Of a stretch of 49,053 nucleotides of DNA, positions 24,325 to 33,485 are shown piece after piece. The position numbers and the translations under genes were made by a program. Source of the DNA: Bacillota bacterium. GTDB lineage: Bacteria; Bacillota; Clostridia; Acetivibrionales; DSM-1351. How positions within the stretch are numbered: the first letter of the stretch is position 1; the number at the start of each line of letters is the position of its first letter. The stretch is from assembly GCA_023397905.1 (NCBI GenBank), contig JAEWSZ010000235.1:1-49053 (forward strand), written 5' to 3'. Under the pieces are notes generated by a model that ran no database searches, was not told where the DNA came from, and saw nothing but the letters and a program-made list of their open reading frames with translations.

Positions 24325-24405
24325 TTAAGGTTTTGATAAGGTCAAATTAAAAAACAACCTGAAAAAATTGACTAGAATTAAATTGTCAATAGAGGAAGGT
24401 TGTTT
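24325..24405 (+). promoter_or_regulatory. Region between vanS and vanG: direct repeats and bulged hairpin
   Basis: TAAGG at 24326 and again at 24337 (11 bp apart) lie in an AATCTTAA..TTTT context shared with the vanR upstream region (22366-22381). A possible -10 TAGAAT is at 24373-24378. A long hairpin (AAACAACCT 24352-24360 with AGGTTGTTT 24397-24405, inner TTGAC/GTCAA) ends in T5, so it can terminate vanRS or attenuate vanG. Confidence 0.45.
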
Positions 24406-24480
24406 TTGTTATGCTGAAATGCCGACTAAAACAAGTATGACGAAAACCGGCTAAAATACTTAAGAGCAGGGAGATGTACC

Positions 24481-25530
24481 ATGAATAGGAAAATAGTTGC
24501 AGTTATATTTGGAGGCTGTTCAACTGAATATGAAGTTTCATTGCAGTCCGCAGCTTCGGTGATAGAGCATATTAACAGGGATAAATACGACATAGTTTCA
24601 GTGGGTATTACCAGAGAGGGGAGCTGGTTCAGATATTACGGCGGAGCGGAAAAGATAAGGGACGATAGCTGGCAGGAGGCTTGGTATTGCAGGGCGGCCG
24701 CTTTTTCTCCCGACAGGAACCTGAGGGGTCTTCTGGAATTTTACGACGGCAAATTTGTAACAACACAAATCGATGTGGCATTTCCCGTCCTGCATGGAAA
24801 AAATGGAGAGGATGGGACGGTTCAAGGTCTGCTGGAACTGTCCGGTATTCCTTTTGTGGGCTGTGATGCCCAAAGCTCAGCTCTGTGCATGGACAAGGAT
24901 ATGGCCCATCGGATTGCCCAAAGCGCAGGCGTCAGGGTCCCGCCTTCCATTGCCGCAACAAGTTTCATGGATGTTGCAGAGATTATCAGAAAGACTGAAA
25001 TAATGAAATATCCTCTTTTTGTAAAACCTGCCAGGGCGGGCTCCTCCTTTGGGATTACCAAAGCATATTATCAGGAAGAACTGTATGCGGCCGTTTCAGA
25101 AGCCTTCAGGCATGATTCAAAAATAGTAATTGAAGAAGGTATTGAAGGCTTCGAGGTCGGCTGTGCCGTTCTTGGCAATGACGAGCCCATAGTGGGTGAA
25201 GTGGATGAAATTGAACTTCAGCAGGGGTTCTTTGATTACACTGAAAAATATTCACTGATTACTTCAAAAATCCACATGCCGGCCAGAATTGACATGCGGA
25301 CGGCAGCCAGAATCAGAGATACCGCTGTTACTTTGTATAAAGCGCTGGGGTGCAGGGACTTCTCCAGAGTGGACATGTTTCTGACGCCAAATGGCTGTAT
25401 AGTGTTCAATGAGATTAATACCATACCGGGTTTTACGGCCCACAGCCGGTATCCCAACATGCTTGGCGGTATAGGAATATCCTTTGATGAGATCGTGGAA
25501 AGGCTTATAAAACTGGCGGTGGAGAGATGA
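24481..25530 (+). CDS. vanG: D-alanine--D-serine ligase, VanG type
   Basis: 349 aa ATP-grasp ligase. It follows VanG closely over its length: VIFGGCSTEYEVSLQSA (8-24), FPVLHGKNGEDGT (101-113), CMDKDMAH, FVKPARAGSSFGITK, and the substrate loop FDYTEKY (251-257) typical of D-Ala-D-Ser rather than D-Ala-D-Lac ligases; metal site VFNEINTIPGF (308-318). Product D-Ala-D-Ser ends peptidoglycan precursors and lowers vancomycin affinity. GGGAG lies upstream of the ATG. It begins a tightly coupled vanG-vanXY-vanT unit (ATGA overlaps). Ligase class firm; D-Ser preference is inferred. Confidence 0.9.
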   Translation: MNRKIVAVIFGGCSTEYEVSLQSAASVIEHINRDKYDIVSVGITREGSWFRYYGGAEKIRDDSWQEAWYCRAAAFSPDRNLRGLLEFYDGKFVTTQIDVAFPVLHGKNGEDGTVQGLLELSGIPFVGCDAQSSALCMDKDMAHRIAQSAGVRVPPSIAATSFMDVAEIIRKTEIMKYPLFVKPARAGSSFGITKAYYQEELYAAVSEAFRHDSKIVIEEGIEGFEVGCAVLGNDEPIVGEVDEIELQQGFFDYTEKYSLITSKIHMPARIDMRTAARIRDTAVTLYKALGCRDFSRVDMFLTPNGCIVFNEINTIPGFTAHSRYPNMLGGIGISFDEIVERLIKLAVER

Positions 25531-26327
25531 AAAGAGCTGCGGGCGTAAAAGACAGAGTATTCATATTGAACAAACAGGATATATTTAAGGGCAGTCTGGT
25601 TCTGGTGAACAGGGAATACCCGCTTCATGAAAAAATATTTATGAGCGGCGTTTCACTGGTTCCTGTAAATGATTCCTGCAATATATTATTGGACAAGGCC
25701 GCCGCAAATATGCTGAAGCAGCTGATGGCAGCCTGTCTGACGGCAAACGGTATAGCGGCCGTAAGCGGATACCGTTCTTTGCAGGAACAGCAGAAAATAT
25801 TTAAAGATTCGCTGGAAGAAAACGGTGAGGAGTTTACGGAAAAATTTGTTGCGCTGCCGGGCCACAGTGAGCATCAGACCGGTTTGGCCATCGACGTGGC
25901 TGAAAATATCGGGGATATAGATTTTATATGCCCTTCCTTTCCATATGAAGGCGTCTGTCAGACTTTCCGCGAAAAGGCACCTCAATACGGATTTATAGAA
26001 CGGTATCAGAAAGGGAAAAGGGAAATAACGGGAATTTCTCATGAACCATGGCACTTCAGGTACGTGGGGTACCCACATTCGGTTATCATCAGTAAAAATA
26101 ATTTTGCGCTTGAGGAATATATAGCTTTTGTCAGGAATTACAATTATGAAGGCAGGCATTTATTGTTTGAGGATGCAAGACAAAGCATAGAAATATTTTA
26201 TATGAAGGCTCCTGATGAAGCCTCAGGAGGGACTGCGGAATTTATGGCCCGGGACGGGCGGCCATATCAGGTATCCGGAAATAATGCCGACGGGTTTATT
26301 TTTACAGAGTGGAGGAGACGGCAATGA
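25527..26327 (+). CDS. vanXY: D,D-peptidase/carboxypeptidase, VanXY type
   Basis: 266 aa, soluble, no signal peptide. Zn peptidase of the VanY/VanX fold that removes D-Ala from dipeptide or pentapeptide precursors so that D-Ala-D-Ser ends prevail. Motifs: SGYRS..QQ (80-89), S-x-H-x3-A-x-D at S114, H116, D123 (HSEHQTGLAID) and the second site HEPWH with E173 and H176. Overlaps vanG by 4 bp and vanT by 4 bp. Cytoplasmic location and position between ligase and racemase favour the bifunctional VanXY over the membrane-bound VanY. Confidence 0.87.
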   Translation: MKRAAGVKDRVFILNKQDIFKGSLVLVNREYPLHEKIFMSGVSLVPVNDSCNILLDKAAANMLKQLMAACLTANGIAAVSGYRSLQEQQKIFKDSLEENGEEFTEKFVALPGHSEHQTGLAIDVAENIGDIDFICPSFPYEGVCQTFREKAPQYGFIERYQKGKREITGISHEPWHFRYVGYPHSVIISKNNFALEEYIAFVRNYNYEGRHLLFEDARQSIEIFYMKAPDEASGGTAEFMARDGRPYQVSGNNADGFIFTEWRRRQ

Positions 26328-27589
26328 ATGGGAGGCATTACGTTTTTCAACTGCTTAAGTGGAAGGGGAAAAAGAAAGATAAATTTAAACGGGACCGTGC
26401 CTGGGCGGAAATAAATCTGGACAATCTCGGCAGCAATGTCAGACAGCTCAAAAGTATTCTCCCAAAGGACTGCGGCATTATGGCTGTGGTCAAAGCCAAT
26501 GCCTATGGGCATGGTGATATAGAAATTGCCGGAGAGCTCAATAAACTCGGCATACACGCTTTTGCCGTTGCAACTGTTGAGGAAGGGGTAAATCTGCGCA
26601 GGAAAGGGATAGAAGGAGTAATACTGGTTTTGGGGTATACATTTCCCGGGGAAATCTCCAGGCTGATCAGGTATGATCTGACACAGACCGTTCTGGACCA
26701 TGGCTACGCAGCGGCTTTAAATGCCTATGGGCGAAAAATAAAAGTACATGTTAAAATTGATACGGGAATGCACCGATTGGGAGAAAACTGCAATGAAATA
26801 CAAAATATCCTCAGTATCTACCGGTGCGAAAATCTGGTTATTAACGGTACTTTTACACATCTCAGCGTATCGGACAGTTTGGAGGATCGCGATGTTGAAT
26901 TTACAAATTTACAGATTGAAAAATTTTATGATACCGTAAAAATGCTGAAGGAAGCCGGCTGCAATCCCGGAAAAATCCACATTCAAAGCAGTTATGGAGT
27001 GCTGAACTATCCATATCTCAAGTGTGATTATGCCAGGATCGGTATTGCCATATACGGGGTATTGAGCAGCGAGAATACCAAGACAAGAGTAAATATTGAT
27101 TTGCAGCCTGTACTTTCGTTGAAGGCACGGGTAGTTCTGACCAGGGAAGTCACGGAAAATGAATCTGTAGGCTACGGACGGCAGTTTACCGCTGAAAAAA
27201 ACACCAGAATAGCGGTAATTTCAGCAGGCTATGCGGACGGAATACCGAGGAATCTTTCGGAAAGCGGAGGATATGTATTTATTAACGGGAAGAAGGCGCC
27301 CATTGCAGGGAAAATATGTATGGATCAATTAATGGTGGATATTTCAGATATAACCGGAGTCAGGCAGGGGGATACCGCAACCTTGATTGGCAGCGATGGT
27401 TCCGGGTGTATTCCTGTTGAAGCCCTGGCCGCACAATCAGGTACACTGGCAAATGAATTGCTGAGCAGGCTGGGACACAGAATAAGCAGGAACTATATAA
27501 ATCATTATCAATATACTTTTAAAAGCAGAATGGAAGCCGGTATAAAAAATATTTTTACAATATTCAAAATCTCCATAAAATCTTCATAA
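26324..27589 (+). CDS. vanT: Serine/alanine racemase, VanT catalytic domain only
   Basis: 421 aa from ATG 26324 (GGAGGAG 6 bp upstream, ATGA overlap with vanXY). PLP lysine K57 in AVVKANAYGHG and catalytic Y284 in VGYGRQFTAE. Where alanine racemases have Tyr (TIPYEIL), this protein has N377 in GTLANELL, the change known to favour serine in VanT. Canonical VanT is about 700 aa with an N-terminal multi-helix membrane domain; here only about 24 basic residues precede the racemase fold (RAWAEINLDNL). Supplies D-Ser for VanG. The last 25 residues are an extra basic/hydrophobic tail. Confidence 0.85.
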   Translation: MNGRHYVFQLLKWKGKKKDKFKRDRAWAEINLDNLGSNVRQLKSILPKDCGIMAVVKANAYGHGDIEIAGELNKLGIHAFAVATVEEGVNLRRKGIEGVILVLGYTFPGEISRLIRYDLTQTVLDHGYAAALNAYGRKIKVHVKIDTGMHRLGENCNEIQNILSIYRCENLVINGTFTHLSVSDSLEDRDVEFTNLQIEKFYDTVKMLKEAGCNPGKIHIQSSYGVLNYPYLKCDYARIGIAIYGVLSSENTKTRVNIDLQPVLSLKARVVLTREVTENESVGYGRQFTAEKNTRIAVISAGYADGIPRNLSESGGYVFINGKKAPIAGKICMDQLMVDISDITGVRQGDTATLIGSDGSGCIPVEALAAQSGTLANELLSRLGHRISRNYINHYQYTFKSRMEAGIKNIFTIFKISIKSS

Positions 27590-27643
27590 TTTTCTGGTAG
27601 CATACCACTGTCAATAACAAAATTTGCTTAAGGAGGAAATTTT

Positions 27644-28126
27644 ATGGAGAATGCAATGACACATTATATGGAATTGCTTGCTTCAAATCAGCCGTGGAAC
27701 CTGATACTGTTTATGGCTATCCCCGTTATTCTTGCTGAAACTATTGCCGTGACCGAACTGTATATTTTATTTACAAGAAATCTGACAGGAGGATTGAGAA
27801 AGCTAAATAAAATCGCGGGTATTGTTGTGGGGCTATATTTTACAGGAGTATTTATATATTTATTTATAAATGCTGTTGTACCGCTGACCGTAAACGGTGA
27901 ATGGAGAGGTTTCGCAGATGTGGTCGCCGTCGGTTTCTATCTTTCAGGCGTAATACCTCTTTTGGGAATGGCGCTGTTGGATCTGGGGATCGTTGCCAGA
28001 AAGAGAGACGAACTGGGTAAATTAAAGCTGCATGCCACATTCGTGGGCATTTTCCTGATTGTAGCGCATATTGCCATGATATTTGGCATGATTGATCCAA
28101 ATGTTTTTATAATGGACAATATGTAA
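27644..28126 (+). CDS. Four-helix membrane protein (DUF6803-like)
   Basis: 160 aa with four membrane segments (about 17-38, 57-78, 91-112, 132-151). AAGGAGG precedes the ATG. The start MTHYMELL..NQPWNLILFMAIPVILAE is a pattern I associate with an uncharacterised family (DUF6803). Conserved-looking His in MTHYMELL, LHATFVG and VAHIAM could bind metal or heme. It follows vanT after 54 bp and could be its last co-transcribed gene, but it is not a known van gene. Confidence 0.7.
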   Translation: MENAMTHYMELLASNQPWNLILFMAIPVILAETIAVTELYILFTRNLTGGLRKLNKIAGIVVGLYFTGVFIYLFINAVVPLTVNGEWRGFADVVAVGFYLSGVIPLLGMALLDLGIVARKRDELGKLKLHATFVGIFLIVAHIAMIFGMIDPNVFIMDNM

Positions 28127-28205
28127 AGAAAATAACAGTATATAAAAAATAATATGTAAAACAGCACTTAAAATTATTGAATAATCGAATACCAATACAT
28201 AAAGA

Positions 28206-28248
28206 ACGGCCTTTGCACAGAACGGATTCTATGCGGAGGCTGTTTTTT
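28206..28248 (+). terminator. Terminator after the van region
   Basis: ACGGCCT (28206-28212) pairs with AGGCTGT (28236-28242, one G-T) and is followed by TTTTTT. The 298-bp gap 28127-28424 has this, a dyad at 28336-28369 and no gene. Confidence 0.65.
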
Positions 28249-28335
28249 AGCCCTGCAGAAGATGCACCCGAAGGGACTTGTATGTAAAATTAACTGAATT
28301 TTGCAGGAAAAATGCAGATACAGGTGGAATTATAA

Positions 28336-28369
28336 CAGGCGGAATGATTAAAAAGTTGCATTCCGCCTG
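28336..28369 (+). other. Perfect 11-bp inverted repeat ahead of the HAD gene
   Basis: CAGGCGGAATG (28336-28346) and CATTCCGCCTG (28359-28369) with a 12-nt spacer. It lacks a T tail. Operator or mRNA hairpin. Confidence 0.45.
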
Positions 28370-28424
28370 CCGGTGCTTTAAACTATAAATTGCGGCTATG
28401 CACCGGAAACTTATGGGAGGTTAC

Positions 28425-29066
28425 ATGATTAAAGCATTTATTTTTGATATGGACGGGGTAATTATTGACAGTGAACCTATGCATTTGGAGATTGATAAAA
28501 TGGTGATGAAAGATTTCGGAATCAAAATACCCGATGAGGAACTGAACGTTTTTGTAGGGGTTACAAACATCCAGATGTGGTCTGAACTGAGGGCGAGCCA
28601 TAAATTGAAGGCTTCTGTGGAAGAGCTTCTTGAAAAGCAGAATGAGTATAAAAAGCAGATGTTCGGCAGAGGGGATCTGTCTCCGATAAACGGTATCACT
28701 GAGCTGATTGAGGATTTAAAGGACAAAGGCATAAAGATAGGGCTGGCCTCATCTTCCTCTAAAGAATTCATTGAGCTTGTCTTAAGGAATTTGAATATTT
28801 ATGATGAATTTAATATTATTGTGGGCGGGGGAGATGTGTCAAACAGCAAGCCCGCGCCGGATATATTTCTCAAAGCCGCGGAATTTTTGAAGGTTGCTCC
28901 GGAGGAATGCATGGTGCTGGAAGATTCCAGCCATGGGGTCAAGGCCGCAAAAACCGCCGGAATGAAGTGCATAGCTTTTAAAAATCCTAATTCCGGAGAA
29001 CAGGATCTGTCATTGGCTGATCTGGCGGTGGATACGCTTGAAAATTTAAACTATATGGATTTGTGA
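28425..29066 (+). CDS. HAD hydrolase, beta-phosphoglucomutase-like
   Basis: 213 aa from ATG 28425 (GGGAGG upstream; an ATG 27 bp earlier has none). HAD motifs: I FIFDMDGVIIDSEP (5-18), II LASSSS, III with SKPAPDIF, IV LEDSSHGVKAAKTAGM. A helical cap follows motif I. Likely a phosphatase or phosphoglucomutase acting on sugar phosphates; substrate unknown. Confidence 0.9.
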   Translation: MIKAFIFDMDGVIIDSEPMHLEIDKMVMKDFGIKIPDEELNVFVGVTNIQMWSELRASHKLKASVEELLEKQNEYKKQMFGRGDLSPINGITELIEDLKDKGIKIGLASSSSKEFIELVLRNLNIYDEFNIIVGGGDVSNSKPAPDIFLKAAEFLKVAPEECMVLEDSSHGVKAAKTAGMKCIAFKNPNSGEQDLSLADLAVDTLENLNYMDL

Positions 29067-29126
29067 TTCAATATGGATTTGAACCACAGCACATATGGGA
29101 TATGATTATAAAACGGAGGTAGTGTT

Positions 29127-29990
29127 TTGGGACATTATGTGTCTGCAATGGGATTAACAGACCGGCAAATTGAAGATATTCACAGCCTTGAGGAAATATG
29201 CGGCAGATATGAGCAGTTGAATATGAAACTGAACTGGGATATGCTGGAAAGCCGTTCGGCCGATAAAAATGAGGATTTTTTATATTATGAGGGCGGCACT
29301 TTAGCAGGATTTTTAGGGTTGTATGATATTCAGCAAAAATCCAGGGAAATCGAAATTACCGGTATGGTCCACCCTGATTTCAGGCGGAAGGGCATATTTA
29401 AGGAGCTTTTTAACATGGGCAGGCAAAAGTGCGAGGAGATAAACGCAGAAAGGCTGCTTTTGATTTCAGAACGGTCAAAAAGCCCTGGAATCAAATTTTC
29501 GGAATGGGCGGGAGGCAGGTATTCGTTTTCAGAATTCAGAATGAAATTTGAAAGCCTGGTTGCTCCGCACAGTCCAATAACCGAAATTTTTCTCAAAAAA
29601 GCCGGTGTGGATGATTATCCCATGATAAGCAGCACGGATGCAGAATGTTTTGATGAACATGAAGATGAGAATTTACCTGCTTCAAATGATGATTTATACA
29701 AGGATACTTTTATTGCGGAGCTTAAGGGCAAGGCCATAGGAAAGATCGGACTGCTGAAGGAAGGCGGCGACGGCTATATTTTTGGTTTTGCCGTGAAACC
29801 TGAGTTTCGCGGCAATGGATATGGCAGGGCGATTTTATGCCTGGGAATTGAAAAATTATTAAATGAAAAAGCGGGTTCGATATATCTTGAAGTCGCCCTG
29901 GAGAATGACAGGGCATTATCTCTGTATAAATCCTGCGGTTTTAACGAAGTCACGGTTTATGATTATTACGAGCTTTTATTGAGAGGGTAG
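29127..29990 (+). CDS. Two-domain GNAT acetyltransferase
   Basis: 287 aa starting at TTG 29127, 7 bp after CGGAGG. Two GNAT repeats: the first with EITGMVHPDFRRKGIFKELF (acetyl-CoA loop R-x2-x-G), the second with FAVKPEFRGNGYGRAIL and VALENDRALSLYKSCGF. Duplicated GNATs of this type act on small molecules or peptides; substrate unknown. No clear operon with neighbours. Confidence 0.85.
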   Translation: MGHYVSAMGLTDRQIEDIHSLEEICGRYEQLNMKLNWDMLESRSADKNEDFLYYEGGTLAGFLGLYDIQQKSREIEITGMVHPDFRRKGIFKELFNMGRQKCEEINAERLLLISERSKSPGIKFSEWAGGRYSFSEFRMKFESLVAPHSPITEIFLKKAGVDDYPMISSTDAECFDEHEDENLPASNDDLYKDTFIAELKGKAIGKIGLLKEGGDGYIFGFAVKPEFRGNGYGRAILCLGIEKLLNEKAGSIYLEVALENDRALSLYKSCGFNEVTVYDYYELLLRG

Positions 29991-30116
29991 CCATCTGCGG
30001 CAAATATGCATGTTTTATTGCTTTGCAGGACTACAGCTTTTTTATTCACGACGAAGGGATTGGTTTAAATAAAAGATTTTCATTCAAATAAAGTATTTCC
30101 GAAGGTTGCCCTTTTT

Positions 30117-30971
30117 ATGGCCGCATTCATCTGGGGCAGCTCGTTTTTTATAATGAAAGACACCGTGGATGTTTTTCCGCCGTATATATTATTGGCCTTC
30201 AGATTTACCATTGCATGTGTTTTGCTGAGCATAATATTCTGGAAAAAGCTCAGGGAAATTAACGGCGACTATTTATGGAAGGGCGGAGTAATAGGGCTTT
30301 TCCTGTTTTTGGGCTACACTACCCAGACAATAGGGATCACTGAGACCACTCCGGGCAAAAATGCATTTTTAACCGCGGTTTATTGCGTCATCGTACCGTT
30401 TTTATTCTGGCTGGTTGACAGGTCTAAGCCGGATGTATACAATTTCCTGGCCGCGGCAGTCTGCATTACCGGCATCGGGCTGGTTTCCCTGAAAGGGGAT
30501 TTCAGCATAGGCTACGGCGATGCTTTTACCCTGCTGGGGGGCTTTTTGTATGCCGCTCACCTGGTTGCCGTGGCCAAGCTGGGAAAGGGAAAGGATCCCA
30601 TAGTATTAACCATATTGCAATTTGGATTTGCGGCCGTGTTTTCATGGATCGCAGGACTTTCCTTTGAAAGCTTTCCGGAGCAGTGGAGTACAAATAATGT
30701 AATGGGACTGCTTTATCTTGCCATTTTTGCAACCGCGGCTGCGCTGCTGTTTCAGAATATCGGACAGAAATCCACCCACCCTTCGGCCGCAGCTATTATA
30801 CTGAGCCTGGAATCCGTATTCGGAGTCCTGTTTTCCGTGGTTTTTTACGGAGAACAGCTGACCGTACGTCTTGCGGTGGGCTTTATACTTATATTTGTAG
30901 CAGTTCTGGTTTCGGAAACCAAGCTATCCTTTATTCCGGTGTTAAGAGGAAAGAAAAGCCGGTCCTTATAA
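30117..30971 (+). CDS. EamA-family (DMT superfamily) transporter
   Basis: 284 aa with about ten membrane helices in two EamA repeats (AAFIWGSSFFIMKD at the start; ITETTPGKNAFLTAVYCVIVPF mid; STHPSAAAIILSLESVFG in the second). Role: metabolite export, substrate unknown. The frame stays open upstream to 30069, where ATAAAAGAT lies 9 bp after GAAGGGA; an ATG there would give the usual N-terminal extension, so the native start may be an ATA or a mutated ATG. ATG 30117 has GAAGG at 11 bp. Confidence 0.88.
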   Translation: MAAFIWGSSFFIMKDTVDVFPPYILLAFRFTIACVLLSIIFWKKLREINGDYLWKGGVIGLFLFLGYTTQTIGITETTPGKNAFLTAVYCVIVPFLFWLVDRSKPDVYNFLAAAVCITGIGLVSLKGDFSIGYGDAFTLLGGFLYAAHLVAVAKLGKGKDPIVLTILQFGFAAVFSWIAGLSFESFPEQWSTNNVMGLLYLAIFATAAALLFQNIGQKSTHPSAAAIILSLESVFGVLFSVVFYGEQLTVRLAVGFILIFVAVLVSETKLSFIPVLRGKKSRSL

Positions 30972-31012
30972 AAATTTACAGCGGTATAAGGTGCTGCGGA
31001 GCATATTTCCGG

Positions 31013-33481
31013 TCATATCCTGCCAAAAATATATCTTGAGACTCCGAATTTGAACTTGCCTTTTTTCTCCAGTATCAGACCCAGCAGTATATCAATAAAG
31101 TCCAGTATGTCCTGCCTCTCGCGGCTTGTCAAAGGATTCATGCTGTATCTGGCCCTGACATAGTGGTCTGTTACCCTGGTAAAGCTGGATTTATTGTAGG
31201 AGTAAGTCCTGAAATCAAAGGTTCTTTCTATCCTGTCACCAAACTGGGTGGGCGTCTCTCCTGCATTGATGGTGACGCCATTGAAGCGCAGGGCTTTTAA
31301 AATGTAATCATATCCATGCAGTATTGAGTCATTTGGATCAGCTTTACGGATTTTTCTGAGAGTTTTGTAAAACTTCAGCATATTTATGGAGGCCAGTATC
31401 AGGAAGACCAGCAGCACCAATCCAACAACCGATGCAGCAATAATGAGCACCACAAGGGGAGTATTGCTTTCCGAAGTATCAACGGAACCGGAATCTTCAG
31501 GGGCCACATTGATCTGGGCTCCGGGATCTCTGTATCTGTTCATCATATCAAGGTAGTCGTCATAGGCTGAGTTTGTCATATTCCCGCTGACTGTAGCCGA
31601 AATGGTACGGTCGTTGTACAGGTTTGCAACAAATGGCGCGGTGGGCTCGAAGGGGATCCAGCCAAAGCTGTCAAAGTAGACCTCAACCCATGCGTGAGCC
31701 TGCTGGTTTGTCACCTGAAACACTCCGTTTTTACTATCCGGAGGCATGATATACCCTTCCACATATCTTGCGGGAATTCCCACGCACCGGAGAAGGACCG
31801 TCATGGCCGAAGCGTAATATGTGCAGTAGCCCTGTTTGCCTTCAAAAAGGAAATAGTCCACAAAATCCATTCTTCTGGGAGGCGTGCCGGGCTTCAAGGT
31901 ATAGGGATAGTTGGAGGACAGGTAGTTTTCCACAGCTTTGGTCTTGTCATAGACATTGCCTTCATTCCCGGTCAGATCCTGGGCCAACTGGCGGACCCTG
32001 GGAGTGATACCTTCCGGCAGCTGTGTATATTTGCTGTAAATCATATTCAGATTGGAATTATAGCTGTCTACAATGCGGCTTTCGGTGTCATTTGTTATAT
32101 ACGGCGATCCGTTGTTGTCCCGCTTGCCTTCGTCAATTCTTGTAAACGAAAAGCCCATGGCCCTCAAAAGAGATACCACATGATCCTGAAAATACCCCTT
32201 ATAGCTTTTGCGCAGAGTGTTTTGCAGGACGTCGCTGCCAAGATACAGGTTGTTGTATTCAAAGGAGTATTTAAAGCCTTTTTCCTTGGCCGCACGCATT
32301 GAGAGCATCTGTTCATTGTCAAAACGTATATCCTGGGGCGAAGTGAAAGTCAATTTATTCAATTTGAGAGGGATAAACAGGGATTTAGTTTTTATATTTA
32401 AAAATTCGACCTCCGCGCTGGAGGTTTTGAAAAGCTCGTCGCTAAACCTGCTGCGGCCATTGAGCAGGATGTTGCCCAGTAGGAATTCATTGGAGTCATT
32501 GCTCACCTGTACATCGAATTCTTTTCGCAGCACGCCCAGCGACTGGTAGGAGTCATTGTCGTCATACCATCTGTGACCGTCGTAAAAGGCTTTTGAAGAA
32601 CCTCTCAAATAAAGATTCGGATTGTCTGTTTTAACATTCATTACATTTATTTTGCTTAATTTTATATTTCCTCCAAGGATATCGTCATTTCCAAAACCGG
32701 AGGATCCAAAGGAGAAATAGTCAAAGCCCGACACATTGGCATTGGAAAAATAGTTGACCGCCTTTTTTATACCGTTATCGATTTTGGTGTCAAGCCAGGG
32801 GATTGCAACCCTGTTTGGAAAAACGGGGAAAAGGAGGCTGATACCTATTCCAAGGGCGCATACCGGAAGTATGGAAACAAGATATACGGCCCTGTTTCTG
32901 ACCTCGTAATTTTTATCCTTGCTCCTCCTGCGTAAAATGTGAAAAAAGTAATACAGCAGAAATGCAAAAGCCGAAAGAACAAAGCATAGGCTTCCCGAAA
33001 GTATATTAAACTGCAGCTGCGTGAAAAATATGCCGAACAGCAGTACGCAGATCACGTAGAAATTGTAGAACCTGATGGTGAATAAATAAACCGCGAAGGT
33101 CATTACAATACAAAGCCCGAGTATGGTCAGATAGGTGAAAACGGGATTGCTTAAATCGCTGTAGCCGTTGGACATGTCAATAAACCAGACGGCATAATCC
33201 CTGATCCAGGCATTCACACTTGCAATGCCGATTTTGAACAAAATCAGGGAAAGCCCCACAGTGGTGAACGCGGCAATGGCTATCAACGAAAACAGCGTCG
33301 AAAGCCTGCTCCTGAACATGACGTAGAACAAAAGAGTGAGCGGAACCACGGCTATGAAGACGGTCAGGCTGAGTCTCGTGGTCATGAAAAACGAGGTGTA
33401 GAGCGTCTGGATCATGCATGATGCCATGAACATAGACAGTATTAAGTTTGCCAGTACTCCAAATTTATTTTCACGGGGCAT
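31013..33481 (-). CDS. Transglutaminase-like membrane protein (TgpA type)
   Basis: 822 aa. Five to seven N-terminal membrane helices (about 7-215), an external domain, a transglutaminase core with Cys in GKQGYCTYYASAM, His in QQAHAWVEVYF and Asp in the following FDSFGW, then one more membrane helix (near 700) and a cytoplasmic tail. Third gene of the MoxR-DUF58-transglutaminase operon; start 4 bp after DUF58. The family is thought to process or cross-link peptides at the cell surface. Confidence 0.9.
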   Translation of the reverse strand: MPRENKFGVLANLILSMFMASCMIQTLYTSFFMTTRLSLTVFIAVVPLTLLFYVMFRSRLSTLFSLIAIAAFTTVGLSLILFKIGIASVNAWIRDYAVWFIDMSNGYSDLSNPVFTYLTILGLCIVMTFAVYLFTIRFYNFYVICVLLFGIFFTQLQFNILSGSLCFVLSAFAFLLYYFFHILRRRSKDKNYEVRNRAVYLVSILPVCALGIGISLLFPVFPNRVAIPWLDTKIDNGIKKAVNYFSNANVSGFDYFSFGSSGFGNDDILGGNIKLSKINVMNVKTDNPNLYLRGSSKAFYDGHRWYDDNDSYQSLGVLRKEFDVQVSNDSNEFLLGNILLNGRSRFSDELFKTSSAEVEFLNIKTKSLFIPLKLNKLTFTSPQDIRFDNEQMLSMRAAKEKGFKYSFEYNNLYLGSDVLQNTLRKSYKGYFQDHVVSLLRAMGFSFTRIDEGKRDNNGSPYITNDTESRIVDSYNSNLNMIYSKYTQLPEGITPRVRQLAQDLTGNEGNVYDKTKAVENYLSSNYPYTLKPGTPPRRMDFVDYFLFEGKQGYCTYYASAMTVLLRCVGIPARYVEGYIMPPDSKNGVFQVTNQQAHAWVEVYFDSFGWIPFEPTAPFVANLYNDRTISATVSGNMTNSAYDDYLDMMNRYRDPGAQINVAPEDSGSVDTSESNTPLVVLIIAASVVGLVLLVFLILASINMLKFYKTLRKIRKADPNDSILHGYDYILKALRFNGVTINAGETPTQFGDRIERTFDFRTYSYNKSSFTRVTDHYVRARYSMNPLTSRERQDILDFIDILLGLILEKKGKFKFGVSRYIFGRI

Positions 33482-33485
33482 AGCT

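Noticed and set aside
31694..32302. A 202-codon open frame on the + strand.
   Set aside because: It is antisense to the transglutaminase gene and shows no family features.
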